Shown piece after piece: positions 6,149 through 13,175 of a DNA stretch of 13,175 bases. The position numbers were made by a program, and so were the translations under genes. The notes below the pieces were generated by a model. The model did no database searches. It saw only the letters and a program-made list of their open reading frames with translations, and was not told the origin of the DNA. The DNA is from Bacteroidales bacterium. GTDB taxonomy: Bacteria > Bacteroidota > Bacteroidia > Bacteroidales > Muribaculaceae. Location: positions 1 to 13,175 of the forward strand of contig DXXM01000052.1 of assembly GCA_019416285.1 (NCBI GenBank), given 5' to 3'. Each line of letters begins with the position of its first letter. Position 1 is the first letter of the stretch.

Positions 6149-7663
6149 ATGGAAAACATTAATCCATTCGCCATGAGCCGGAATCATCTTGAAAGGACTC
6201 TCGGCAAGGCTTCGGCCACGTTTACGCGCGCCGATATCATCGACTATATCAGTCGCGAAGGCATTGAAATGGTCAATTTCATGTATGCCGCGGCTGACGG
6301 ACGTCTCAAAACCCTTAATTTTGTAATCAATTCTCTCAAATATCTTGAGACCATCCTTTCGACAGGCGAGAGAGTCGACGGCTCGAGCCTTTTCCCCTTC
6401 ATCGAAGCCGGTAAAAGCGATCTATACGTGATTCCCCGCTATGCTTCCGCTTTCCGCGACCCCTTTGCAGAGATTCCTACCCTAACCTTGCTCTGCTCAT
6501 TCTTCGACAAGGACGGTAAGCCTCTCGATTCCGACCCGCGTCGCATCCTTGAACGCGCATGCAAGGAATTTACCGAAGTTTCAGGCCTTGAGTTCGAGTG
6601 CATGGGTGAGCTGGAGTTTTATGTCATCGGCACTGACCCCGGCACTTTCCCCGCCACGGATCAGAAAGGCTATCACGAATCTGGTCCCTTCGCCAAATTC
6701 AATGATTTCCGCACGAAAGCGATGTCGCTCATCGCCTCGACCGGCGGACAGATCAAGTATGGCCACTCCGAAGTGGGCAATTTCAAGCACAATTCGCTTA
6801 TCTACGAGCAGAACGAAATAGAATTTCTCCCGAATCCCGCGCTCAGTTCCGCCGACCATCTCCTGCTTGCGAAGTGGATTATCCGCGAGCTCGCCGCACG
6901 GGAGGGGCTTGACGTCACCTTCGCGCCGAAGATTACTGTGGGCAAGGCCGGTTCCGGTTTCCATATCCACATCCGTCTGATGAAGGACGGCAAGAACGTC
7001 ACTCAGAACGCTCAGCGCGAACTCAGCGATGAAGCCCGTCGAGCAATCGCCGGCCTCATGGTGCTCGCACCCTCCATCACAGCCTTCGGCAACAAGAACC
7101 CGACCAGCTACATGCGCCTCGTGCCCCATCAGGAGGCGCCGACAAATATCTGCTGGGGCGACCGCAACCGTTCCGTGCTCGTCCGCGTCCCGCTCGGTTG
7201 GACTTCCGGCAAAGATATGTGCGTGCAGGTCAATCCTGCCGACCGCTGCGAAATGGAGACTTTCGCAAAACAGACATTCGAGATGCGTTCACCCGACTGC
7301 TCGGCCAATGTGTATGAACTTATGGCCGCTCTCTGTGTCGGCGCACGCCTCGGATTTGAAATGGACGAGAAAGAGGCTCTTAAAATCGCTGATAAGACCT
7401 ATGTCGACGTCAATATCCACGCCAAGGAAAATGCCGGACGCCTCGCCGGGCTCGCCACGCTGCCTACCTGCTGCGTGGAGTCGGCCGAAGCTCTCGAAAA
7501 GCAGCGTTCAATCTATGAGTCCCGCGATGTATTCGCGCCGATGATGATTGACAGCACCATCCGCCAGCTCAAGGATTTCGACGACAAGAACCTTGCCGCC
7601 CGTCTGCAGACAGACCCGGTAGAACTCCAAGCTCTTGTAGGGCGTTATTTCTACTGCGGATAA
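6149..7663 (+). CDS. Glutamine synthetase, type-I-like, atypical Bacteroidota subfamily
   Basis: A 504-residue cytoplasmic enzyme of the glutamine synthetase fold, expected to make glutamine from glutamate, ammonia and ATP. An N-terminal beta-grasp domain ends with RVDGSSLFPF (76-85). Metal and substrate residues are visible: E154 and E156 in GELEFYV, E208 in HSEVG, E223 in QNEIEF, and H272 in GSGFHIHI. R323 and E329 lie in 'YMRLVPHQEAP', R339 in GDRNRS, and E378/R380 in FEMRSPD. Two features differ from enterobacterial GlnA: the E208-E223 spacing is about seven residues longer, and the NGSG loop reads AGSG (267-270). The NLYDLP adenylylation motif is absent, so GlnE-type control is not expected. 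The ATG at 6149 is chosen because the upstream TTG falls in the promoter box. ligA follows after 52 bp. Activity is probable from conserved ligands, but a related gamma-glutamyl ligase is possible. Confidence 0.85.
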   Translation: MENINPFAMSRNHLERTLGKASATFTRADIIDYISREGIEMVNFMYAAADGRLKTLNFVINSLKYLETILSTGERVDGSSLFPFIEAGKSDLYVIPRYASAFRDPFAEIPTLTLLCSFFDKDGKPLDSDPRRILERACKEFTEVSGLEFECMGELEFYVIGTDPGTFPATDQKGYHESGPFAKFNDFRTKAMSLIASTGGQIKYGHSEVGNFKHNSLIYEQNEIEFLPNPALSSADHLLLAKWIIRELAAREGLDVTFAPKITVGKAGSGFHIHIRLMKDGKNVTQNAQRELSDEARRAIAGLMVLAPSITAFGNKNPTSYMRLVPHQEAPTNICWGDRNRSVLVRVPLGWTSGKDMCVQVNPADRCEMETFAKQTFEMRSPDCSANVYELMAALCVGARLGFEMDEKEALKIADKTYVDVNIHAKENAGRLAGLATLPTCCVESAEALEKQRSIYESRDVFAPMMIDSTIRQLKDFDDKNLAARLQTDPVELQALVGRYFYCG

Positions 7664-7715
7664 AATACAGTCCGAAAACTCACGAACACCGTCACCCTTA
7701 ATACAATTCACAGCA

Positions 7716-9737
7716 ATGACATCTGCCGAACAACGAATCAAAGAGCTCCGTGGAGAGCTTAACCGTCACAACCATTCCTACTACGTCGACAACAGTCCGA
7801 CTATAAGCGACTACGACTACGACATGCTGATGAAGGAACTTGAACGGCTTGAGACTGAAAATCCGGAACTCGACGACCCGCTGTCGCCAACCCACCGTGT
7901 AGGTTCCGATATAACGAAAGGCTTCGTCCAGGTCACACATGTGCGCCCGATGCTTTCGCTAAGCAATACCTACAGCGTGGAGGAGGTCGACGAATGGGTG
8001 GAGCGCTGCAACGATTCGCTCGGGAACTCTTCGGGCCTGAAATCAGTGCCTATTGTCGGCGAGATGAAATTCGACGGCACAAGCATCTCTCTGATATATG
8101 AAGAGGGGCGCCTTGTGCGCGCCGTCACCCGCGGTGACGGTGAGAAAGGTGACGATGTCACCGAAAATGTAAAGACCATCCGGAGTATCCCTCTCATCCT
8201 CAACGGAGAGGGATACCCGCGGTCTTTCGAGATACGCGGAGAGATTGTGCTTCCCTGGAAGGCTTTCGACCGTCTCAATGAGGAGAGGGCTTTCAATGAG
8301 GAACCGCTTTTCGCCAATCCGCGCAATGCTGCCGCCGGCACTCTGAAACTTCAGAATTCAGCCGAGGTGTCGCGCCGCGGACTCGACGCTTATTTCTACT
8401 ATCTTATCGCCGACGACCTTCCCTGCGACACTCATTACGGGAATATGCAGAAGGCTAAGGAGTGGGGCTTCAAGGTCAGCAGCCTCATGACCCTTATGGA
8501 TTCCATCGAGGAGGTCGACGATTTCATCAAACGTCTTGACGTGGAGCGCAAGGAACTCCCTGTGGCCACCGACGGACTCGTCTTTAAAGTCAACGACCTC
8601 CGTCAGCAGCTCAATCTCGGCTACACGTCCAAATCCCCGCGCTGGGCCATAGCCTACAAGTTTGCTGCCGAGCGAGCCCTGACACGCCTGCGCTTTGTGT
8701 CATTCGAAGTAGGTCGCATGGGCATTGTGACCCCCGTTGCCAATCTCGAACCGGTATTGCTCTCGGGCACCGTAGTCAAGAGGGCCTCGCTTCATAACGA
8801 GGATATAGTCAAGACTCTCGACATCCATGAGCATGACATGCTCTATGTGGAGAAAGGGGGGGAGATTATTCCGAAGATTACCGGTGTCGATGCCGGCGCG
8901 CGCGAACCCGGGGCGGAGCCTGTGAAATTTGTCAGACACTGTCCCGACTGTGGAACTCCACTCATCCGTATCCCGGGCGAGGCTGCATGGCAGTGTCCCA
9001 ACAAATACGGCTGCCGTCCGCAGATTATCGGTCGTCTCGAGCATTATGTAGGGCGCCATGCCATGGATATTATCGGTGTAGGCGAGGAAAACGCCGCTCT
9101 GCTCTATGATGCCGGACTTGTGAAGGATATAGCCGATTTCTATACGCTGAAAGCTGATGAGATGGAGGCTCTCGACAGGGTAGGGCCCCGCACTGCCCAG
9201 CGTATCCTTGAAGGAGTGGAAGCCTCGAAAAGCGTTCCCTTTGACAGAGTGGTCTATGCCCTCTCTATTCCCTATGTTGGCGAAACGGTGGCCCGCAAAC
9301 TCGCGCGCGGAGTGGGCGACATCGACACTCTCCTTTCAAAAAGCCGCGACGAACTCACGGCCATTGACGATATCGGCCCCCGAATCGCAGATGCCATCAT
9401 CGAATACTTTGCCGTGCCCGGCAACCGCGAGATTGTGGAACGCCTGCGAGCTGCCGGTGTGCAGATGGCGCTTCCCGAGGAGGATAAATCGACGGTTTCC
9501 GACCTCCTTGCCGGAAAGACAATAGTGATAAGCGGAGTATTCGCGCTCCATTCGCGCGAGGAATACAAGGAGATGATAGAGAAAAACGGAGGCAAAAACT
9601 CCGGCTCGATTTCAAAAAAGACAAGTTTCGTGCTTGCAGGCGACAACATGGGCCCTGCCAAACTTGAAAAAGCCCGCTCGCTCGGAGTCCCGATTATCGA
9701 CGAGAATGAATTCCTTAAGATGATAGGCCGGGATTAA
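7716..9737 (+). CDS. ligA: NAD-dependent DNA ligase
   Basis: A complete 673-residue LigA, which seals nicks during replication and repair using NAD+. The N-terminal Ia domain with 'HNHSYYVDNSPTISDYDYD' (18-36) binds NMN. The adenylation motif is GEMKFDG with nucleophile K118; 'NPRNAAAGTLK' (201-211) and TDGLVFK (285-291) are further nucleotidyltransferase motifs. The OB fold follows (about 320-400). Zinc-finger cysteines are C409, C412, C427 and C433. Helix-hairpin-helix repeats (about 440-590; DRVGPRTAQRI and DDIGPRIADAI) and a BRCT domain (about 594-670; GKTIVISGVF) complete it. The ATG at 7716 fits the family N-terminus; there is no Shine-Dalgarno. No promoter box is seen in the 52 bp after the glutamine synthetase gene, so cotranscription is likely although the functions are unrelated. 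Confidence 0.97.
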   Translation: MTSAEQRIKELRGELNRHNHSYYVDNSPTISDYDYDMLMKELERLETENPELDDPLSPTHRVGSDITKGFVQVTHVRPMLSLSNTYSVEEVDEWVERCNDSLGNSSGLKSVPIVGEMKFDGTSISLIYEEGRLVRAVTRGDGEKGDDVTENVKTIRSIPLILNGEGYPRSFEIRGEIVLPWKAFDRLNEERAFNEEPLFANPRNAAAGTLKLQNSAEVSRRGLDAYFYYLIADDLPCDTHYGNMQKAKEWGFKVSSLMTLMDSIEEVDDFIKRLDVERKELPVATDGLVFKVNDLRQQLNLGYTSKSPRWAIAYKFAAERALTRLRFVSFEVGRMGIVTPVANLEPVLLSGTVVKRASLHNEDIVKTLDIHEHDMLYVEKGGEIIPKITGVDAGAREPGAEPVKFVRHCPDCGTPLIRIPGEAAWQCPNKYGCRPQIIGRLEHYVGRHAMDIIGVGEENAALLYDAGLVKDIADFYTLKADEMEALDRVGPRTAQRILEGVEASKSVPFDRVVYALSIPYVGETVARKLARGVGDIDTLLSKSRDELTAIDDIGPRIADAIIEYFAVPGNREIVERLRAAGVQMALPEEDKSTVSDLLAGKTIVISGVFALHSREEYKEMIEKNGGKNSGSISKKTSFVLAGDNMGPAKLEKARSLGVPIIDENEFLKMIGRD

Positions 9738-9808
9738 TCCTCGGTCAGCCGTCATGAGGTATGGTGCATCCGCGGTTTGTCGGATTTTCCGGCCGTTTCG
9801 TTTAATTT

Positions 9809-9841
9809 TTTGAGTTATCTCACGACTTCCCGCTATCTTTA
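9809..9841 (+). promoter_or_regulatory. Promoter for the LytS/LytTR two-component operon
   Basis: A -33 TTTG (9809-9812) and a -7-like TATCTTTA (9834-9841, last base off consensus) are separated by 21 bp, within the 19-21 bp expected for Bacteroidota promoters. The start codon at 9873 lies about 30 bp downstream. Confidence 0.5.
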
Positions 9842-9872
9842 TGGCAATTAATAGATCAATGTATAATTGCTG

Positions 9873-10964
9873 ATGATTTCCGTAAGAAAAAGAAGGCTTG
9901 AGACAGCTATCTATATCAGTCTGTGGCTGCTCGTTGTCACATTCTATCTGCTTGGTATAATGAGGGTGAGGAGCTATACGTCATTGCCCCTGCTTGACTG
10001 GACCGTTGTCGGGCTCATGGTGGTGGCGCTGCTACCTTTCCTCGTGCTCTTTGTAATCAACAACTCCCTGTTGATACCGCGGTTGCTTCTGCGCAACCGC
10101 TATCTGCTGTATCTGTGTTTCACCGCCATACTTGTGCTTGCCGTGTGGGGCTGTCAGATTGCCCATTTCTTCATAAAAATGTCAGTGATGGAGCCTCACG
10201 GCCATCCGAGGATGCCTTTCGGTCCACGGCCCATCCTGCCCCTCCCGCTGTTTCTCGATTTTGTATACGATCTGCTTATCGTGGGTGCGAATCTGGCCAT
10301 AGCCCTCATCTTTCAGCGTTTCGACGACAAGCTCGAACATGAAAGCCTCCTGAAAACCAATGCGGAAAATCAACTGGCATATCTGAAAGAGCAGATAAAC
10401 CCTCATTTCTACATGAATATGCTCAACAATATTCATGGCATGATAGATATAAATCCCGAGCGGGCCCAGGAGATGCTCATTGACATGTCGAACCTCATGC
10501 GCTATATGCTCTATGAAAGTTCTCGCGACAGGATTGCGCTCTCGCGGGAGATTGAGTTTCTGAAAAACTATCTGAGACTCATGCGTCAGCGTTTCCCGAC
10601 CAACAGGGTAGAGATAGCCTCCTCTCTGCCATCCGAAAGCGAGACCGCCGGCATATCCATCCCGCCGCTGCTTTTCCTCGTGTTTATCGAAAATTCATTC
10701 AAACACGGCATCAGCTATGCGAAAGAGTCGTTTGTCAGCGTCCGTATCGAGCTCAGCGGCAATGGGGTGAGATTCCTGTGTCTCAATAGCCTCCATCCGA
10801 ATCAGAATCGTACTGAGGGAGAGGGTATAGGCCTCAGAAATATAAAGCAACGCTTAAAGCTGATTTATAGCGACAACTATCGTCTCACCATTGAAGCCAC
10901 GGATGTGTCATATTCAGTCAGTCTAACAATTCCTGCCAATGAAAATCAGAACCTTAATAATTGA
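9873..10964 (+). CDS. LytS/YehU-type membrane sensor histidine kinase
   Basis: A 363-residue inner-membrane kinase. Four hydrophobic segments lie at about residues 12-30, 43-62, 77-101 and 128-147. A linker helix (about 148-170) leads to the His_kinase domain with the phosphoacceptor H178 in 'LKEQINPHFYMNMLNNIH'. The ATPase domain shows the N box FIENSFKHG (N274) and the G box EGEGIGLRN (about 315-323). The loop between segments 3 and 4, predicted periplasmic, is rich in Pro and His (EPHGHPRMPFGPRP) and may contribute to ligand or metal sensing. There is no separate sensor domain, as is usual for short Bacteroidota LytS kinases. The ATG at 9873 is preferred over a TTG two codons upstream. Its 3' end overlaps the response-regulator gene by 26 bp, indicating translational coupling and a cognate pair. 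The signal sensed is unknown. Confidence 0.9.
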   Translation: MISVRKRRLETAIYISLWLLVVTFYLLGIMRVRSYTSLPLLDWTVVGLMVVALLPFLVLFVINNSLLIPRLLLRNRYLLYLCFTAILVLAVWGCQIAHFFIKMSVMEPHGHPRMPFGPRPILPLPLFLDFVYDLLIVGANLAIALIFQRFDDKLEHESLLKTNAENQLAYLKEQINPHFYMNMLNNIHGMIDINPERAQEMLIDMSNLMRYMLYESSRDRIALSREIEFLKNYLRLMRQRFPTNRVEIASSLPSESETAGISIPPLLFLVFIENSFKHGISYAKESFVSVRIELSGNGVRFLCLNSLHPNQNRTEGEGIGLRNIKQRLKLIYSDNYRLTIEATDVSYSVSLTIPANENQNLNN

Positions 10965-11673
10965 CGACGAGCCCATAGCATTGGAGAAGCTCCGCACCTA
11001 TGTCGAAAAAGTGCCTTTTCTGGAACTCGTCGGAGAATGTCAGAGCGGACTTGAAGCGATAAGCCTGATGGCGCAATCGGATGTGGATGTGGTGTTTACC
11101 GATATAAACATGCCAGATTTGAGCGGGATGGATTTCGTAAAATCGCTACCCTCGGCTCCGATGGTGGTTTTCATGACGGCATACGCACAGTATGCTGTCG
11201 ACAGTTATAAGCTTTCAGCCGTCGACTATATTCTGAAACCATACAGTTTCGCCGACTTTCAGCGCGCGGCCAACAAGGTCCTCGAAACTTACAATGCCAG
11301 GCATCGTGACAACACCGAGCGCCATTCCGAAGCCGACTCGCTATTCGTGAAGGTCGATTACCGCTACGTCCGCATCGGCCTCTCGACCATAAGATATATA
11401 AAAGGCTACGGGGAGTATCTTCAGGTGTTTGTCGAGGGTTCTCCGCATCCGCTGCTCACACTCAGCTCTTTCGCTGTGATAAAAGAGCGTCTTACCGATA
11501 ACTTCCTCCAGGTTCACCGCTCGTATATAGTGAATATGAACCATGTCGACCACATAAGCCGGGGACGGATTGTCATGGATGCCGAGACATATATCCCCGT
11601 AGGCGACAGCTATAAAACACTCCTTCAGGAATATCTGCAGAATCATTCTATCGGCAGCTCCTCCAGGAAGTGA
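10939..11673 (+). CDS. LytTR-family response regulator
   Basis: A 244-residue DNA-binding regulator, partner of the overlapping kinase. The receiver domain (about 1-120) has the acidic pair D9/D10, phosphoacceptor D55 in FTDINMPD, T80 in MTAYAQYA and K100 in ILKPY. A polar linker (about 121-134) leads to the LytTR domain (about 135-235), with 'IRYIKGYGEYLQVF' and 'FLQVHRSYIVNM' as typical motifs. LytTR domains bind direct repeats upstream of targets. Likely targets are its own operon and the tolC-type gene 130 bp downstream, but that is inference from position. The start ATG at 10939 lies inside the kinase gene, and the N-terminus MKIRTLIIDDEPIA is canonical for the family. Confidence 0.93.
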   Translation: MKIRTLIIDDEPIALEKLRTYVEKVPFLELVGECQSGLEAISLMAQSDVDVVFTDINMPDLSGMDFVKSLPSAPMVVFMTAYAQYAVDSYKLSAVDYILKPYSFADFQRAANKVLETYNARHRDNTERHSEADSLFVKVDYRYVRIGLSTIRYIKGYGEYLQVFVEGSPHPLLTLSSFAVIKERLTDNFLQVHRSYIVNMNHVDHISRGRIVMDAETYIPVGDSYKTLLQEYLQNHSIGSSSRK

Positions 11674-11710
11674 TTGCCACCATTTAAATGCCGTTCACTG
11701 AATAGGGCAG

Positions 11711-11751
11711 GCGATTGGTTGAACTTATTTGACCATCGCTTGTCTTTTTTT
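11711..11751 (+). terminator. Terminator-like hairpin after the response-regulator gene
   Basis: GCGATtGGT (11711-11719, with one bulged T) pairs with ACCATCGC (11732-11739) and is followed by TTGTC and a run of seven T (11745-11751). This is the layout of an intrinsic terminator 37 bp after the regulator stop codon. It overlaps the predicted promoter of the next gene, so the same dyad could instead, or also, be an operator. Confidence 0.5.
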
Positions 11752-11760
11752 GTAATATTG
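11728..11760 (+). promoter_or_regulatory. Candidate promoter for the TolC-type gene
   Basis: TTTG (11728-11731) and TAATATTG (11753-11760, one base off TAnnTTTG) are separated by 21 bp. The leader to the ATG at 11806 would be about 40 nt. The -33 element lies within the loop and right-arm border of the hairpin at 11711-11739. Confidence 0.45.
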
Positions 11761-11793
11761 CATCAGAAAAGCAACTCATCCGTCACACTTATG

Positions 11794-11799
11794 AAGGAG
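11794..11799 (+). promoter_or_regulatory. Shine-Dalgarno-like site AAGGAG before the TolC-type gene
   Basis: AAGGAG sits 6 nt before the ATG at 11806. A canonical site is uncommon in Bacteroidota and none of the other starts in this window has one. It is embedded in a minimal frame ATG AAG GAG TAA (11791-11802). Confidence 0.5.
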
Positions 11800-11805
11800 T
11801 AAAAT

Positions 11806-13104
11806 ATGAAATATCAGTTATTGACTCTAATGTTCATCTCCGCAGGCTGGAGTGCGGTCTGCGCGGAGAATCCCTGGACATACAGCGATTGCATCGATTA
11901 TGCGCGCGCCCACAACATAACTCTTCAGAAATCGCGTCTGAACGAGGAGACTGCGACCTACAATCTCGAGGAGTCGCAGGCGCAGTGGCAGCCATCGCTT
12001 GATTTCTCTACTTCCCACGGCTACACAAACGCTCCGTGGAGCAGCAATGTCAAAAATTCCTACAATAGTTCCTATGGGCTCAATGCAGGCTGGACCGTGT
12101 GGAACGGCAGCGAGCGTGAAAACACAATCAAGCGAAACAAGCTGCTGTCTGATATCAGCAAGCTCAACACCGGTGATGCGATGCGCACGCTCGAGACAGA
12201 CCTGCTGCAAGTCTACATCAATATTCTGTATGCGAAAGAGGGGATAGGAATCTGTGAGGAAGCCGCCCGACTGAGCGGAGCCCAGGCCGACCGTGCCCGT
12301 CAGCTGATGGAGGCCGGAAAAGTCTCGAGAGTCGACTACGCCCAGTTGCAGTCACAGTATGAGCAGGACCGTTATGCTCTCGTCAACGCGAAGGGCACTT
12401 ACGAGACGAGACTGATGGAGCTGAAAAAACTTCTTGAGCTCGGCATCGACAGCGACATCGAGCTGGCCGATGTGGAGTGGACAGCCGCACAGGTGCTTGC
12501 CGCTTTGCCTTCTATCAACGAGAGCTACACGCTGGCCGTCGACACCGATCTCCGCCTGCGCGGACTTGAGCTTGAGAAAGAAGGTTCCGACATAGACATA
12601 GAGATTGCCAAAGCCTCCGGACGCCCGAGAATTTCGCTCAATGCCGGCGTGGGCACAGGTTATGTGGCTCCCGGCCTCTCATTCGGGACAGCGATGAAGA
12701 GTGGCTTCAACGAAAATATCGGTCTTACATTTGCCATGCCGATATTCGACAATAAGAAAACGAAAATGGCAGTCGCCCGGTCGAAAGTGCAGAAACTCGA
12801 TGCGCAGCTTGACATCGACTTGCGTCAGACGGAACTTGCGCAGCTTGTGGAGACATGGTATATCGACACTCGCACGGCCCAGTCGAAATATGTGGCAGCT
12901 GAAGAGCAGCTGAAATCGGCCGAACTCAGCAATGAGCTCACAAACGAGCAGTTCAGTCTCGGTCTGGTCAATACCGTGGAGCTCATGACGGCCCACAATA
13001 ATCTCACTTCGGCGCGTTACACGCTCCTGCAGGCGAAGTATATGGCCATTCTCGGACAGAAAATGATAGAATTTTACCGCACTTCCGCAGTGTCGCTTAA
13101 TTGA
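11806..13104 (+). CDS. TolC-family outer-membrane efflux channel
   Basis: A 432-residue outer-membrane efflux protein. A signal peptide covers residues 1-20 (MKYQ, a hydrophobic core, cleavage at VCA|EN). The mature start WTYSDCIDYARAHN is typical of Bacteroidota TolC homologues. Two OEP halves are visible, each with long coiled-coil helices (about 105-215 and 320-425) and beta-strand segments ('SLDFSTSHGYTN' near 64-75; 'RISLNAGVGTGY' near 275-286). The second half ends in the family-typical 'LGLVNTVELMTAHNNLTSAR' helix. Such trimers span the outer membrane and work with an adaptor and an inner-membrane pump (RND or ABC), neither of which is seen here. It has its own candidate promoter and a good ribosome site. 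The LytS/LytTR pair just upstream makes regulation by that pair plausible. The stop is followed 5 bp later by copy B of the dispersed repeat. Confidence 0.92.
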   Translation: MKYQLLTLMFISAGWSAVCAENPWTYSDCIDYARAHNITLQKSRLNEETATYNLEESQAQWQPSLDFSTSHGYTNAPWSSNVKNSYNSSYGLNAGWTVWNGSERENTIKRNKLLSDISKLNTGDAMRTLETDLLQVYINILYAKEGIGICEEAARLSGAQADRARQLMEAGKVSRVDYAQLQSQYEQDRYALVNAKGTYETRLMELKKLLELGIDSDIELADVEWTAAQVLAALPSINESYTLAVDTDLRLRGLELEKEGSDIDIEIAKASGRPRISLNAGVGTGYVAPGLSFGTAMKSGFNENIGLTFAMPIFDNKKTKMAVARSKVQKLDAQLDIDLRQTELAQLVETWYIDTRTAQSKYVAAEEQLKSAELSNELTNEQFSLGLVNTVELMTAHNNLTSARYTLLQAKYMAILGQKMIEFYRTSAVSLN

Positions 13105-13109
13105 AATTT

Positions 13110-13146
13110 ATAAGAGGCTATTTAAAACCAAAAGTGAAATGAGGGG
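13110..13146 (+). repeat. Dispersed repeat, copy B
   Basis: This plus-strand segment begins ATAAGAGGCTATTTAA and ends GTGAAATGAGGGG. It matches copy A (57-94, minus strand) at 34 of 38 aligned columns. It begins 5 bp after the TolC-type stop codon. The following bases to the window end (AT-rich, with TTTTTT) contain no recognisable gene start, so whether it opens a mobile element cannot be decided here. Confidence 0.7.
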
Positions 13147-13175
13147 CAGCGAATTTTTTAGATAAAATGCTTTTA

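Noticed and set aside
6581..7129. A 182-codon minus-strand open frame
   Set aside because: It is antisense to the glutamine synthetase gene and has no family features.
57..13146. The two inverted repeats as ends of one 13-kb composite transposon
   Set aside because: The interval holds prfC and ligA, which are core genes, and no transposase or recombinase. The copies are more likely independent members of a dispersed family.

Overview
The window looks like a chromosomal segment from a gut-type member of the Bacteroidales. Muribaculaceae or a close relative is my best guess, from gene content and promoter style; I could not test this by a search. Three lines support the order. Several genes are preceded by the Bacteroidota -7 box TAnnTTTG. 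Most starts lack a Shine-Dalgarno sequence. The protein types fit: a secreted family-43-like glycosidase, a large secreted TPR protein, a LytS/LytTR two-component pair and a TolC-type outer-membrane channel. Base composition looks even across the window and most content is ordinary chromosome.

Left part (1-3320), minus strand: a promoter near 3250 drives a secreted TPR protein (3203-1152), followed 42 bp later by a secreted GH43-like beta-propeller glycosidase (1109-45). The last codons of the glycosidase lie inside a 38-bp repeat (57-94) that recurs in inverted orientation at the far right end (13110-13146). A further minus-strand frame opens at 43 and runs off the left edge.

Middle (3321-9737), plus strand: a VanX/DdpX-type D-Ala-D-Ala dipeptidase whose promoter box sits so close to its ATG that the mRNA may be leaderless; prfC (release factor RF3); a 388-bp gene-poor stretch with clustered TTGCG/CGCAA dyads and a strong hairpin; a type-I-like glutamine synthetase of atypical subfamily; then ligA (NAD-dependent DNA ligase) 52 bp later, probably cotranscribed.

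Right part (9809-13175), plus strand: a LytS-type histidine kinase overlaps a LytTR response regulator by 26 bp. A terminator-like hairpin follows, fused to a promoter for a TolC-family channel. Such pairs often sit beside and control efflux or stress operons. Here the channel gene is followed at once by the second copy of the repeat, so no periplasmic adaptor or inner-membrane pump is visible before the window ends.

I see no CRISPR array, tRNA, rRNA, intact transposase, phage gene or convincing new defence system. The best leads are the dispersed repeat that follows two unrelated genes and supplies the tail of one, the structured prfC-GS intergenic region, the possible leaderless dipeptidase mRNA, and the atypical active-site loops of the glutamine synthetase.
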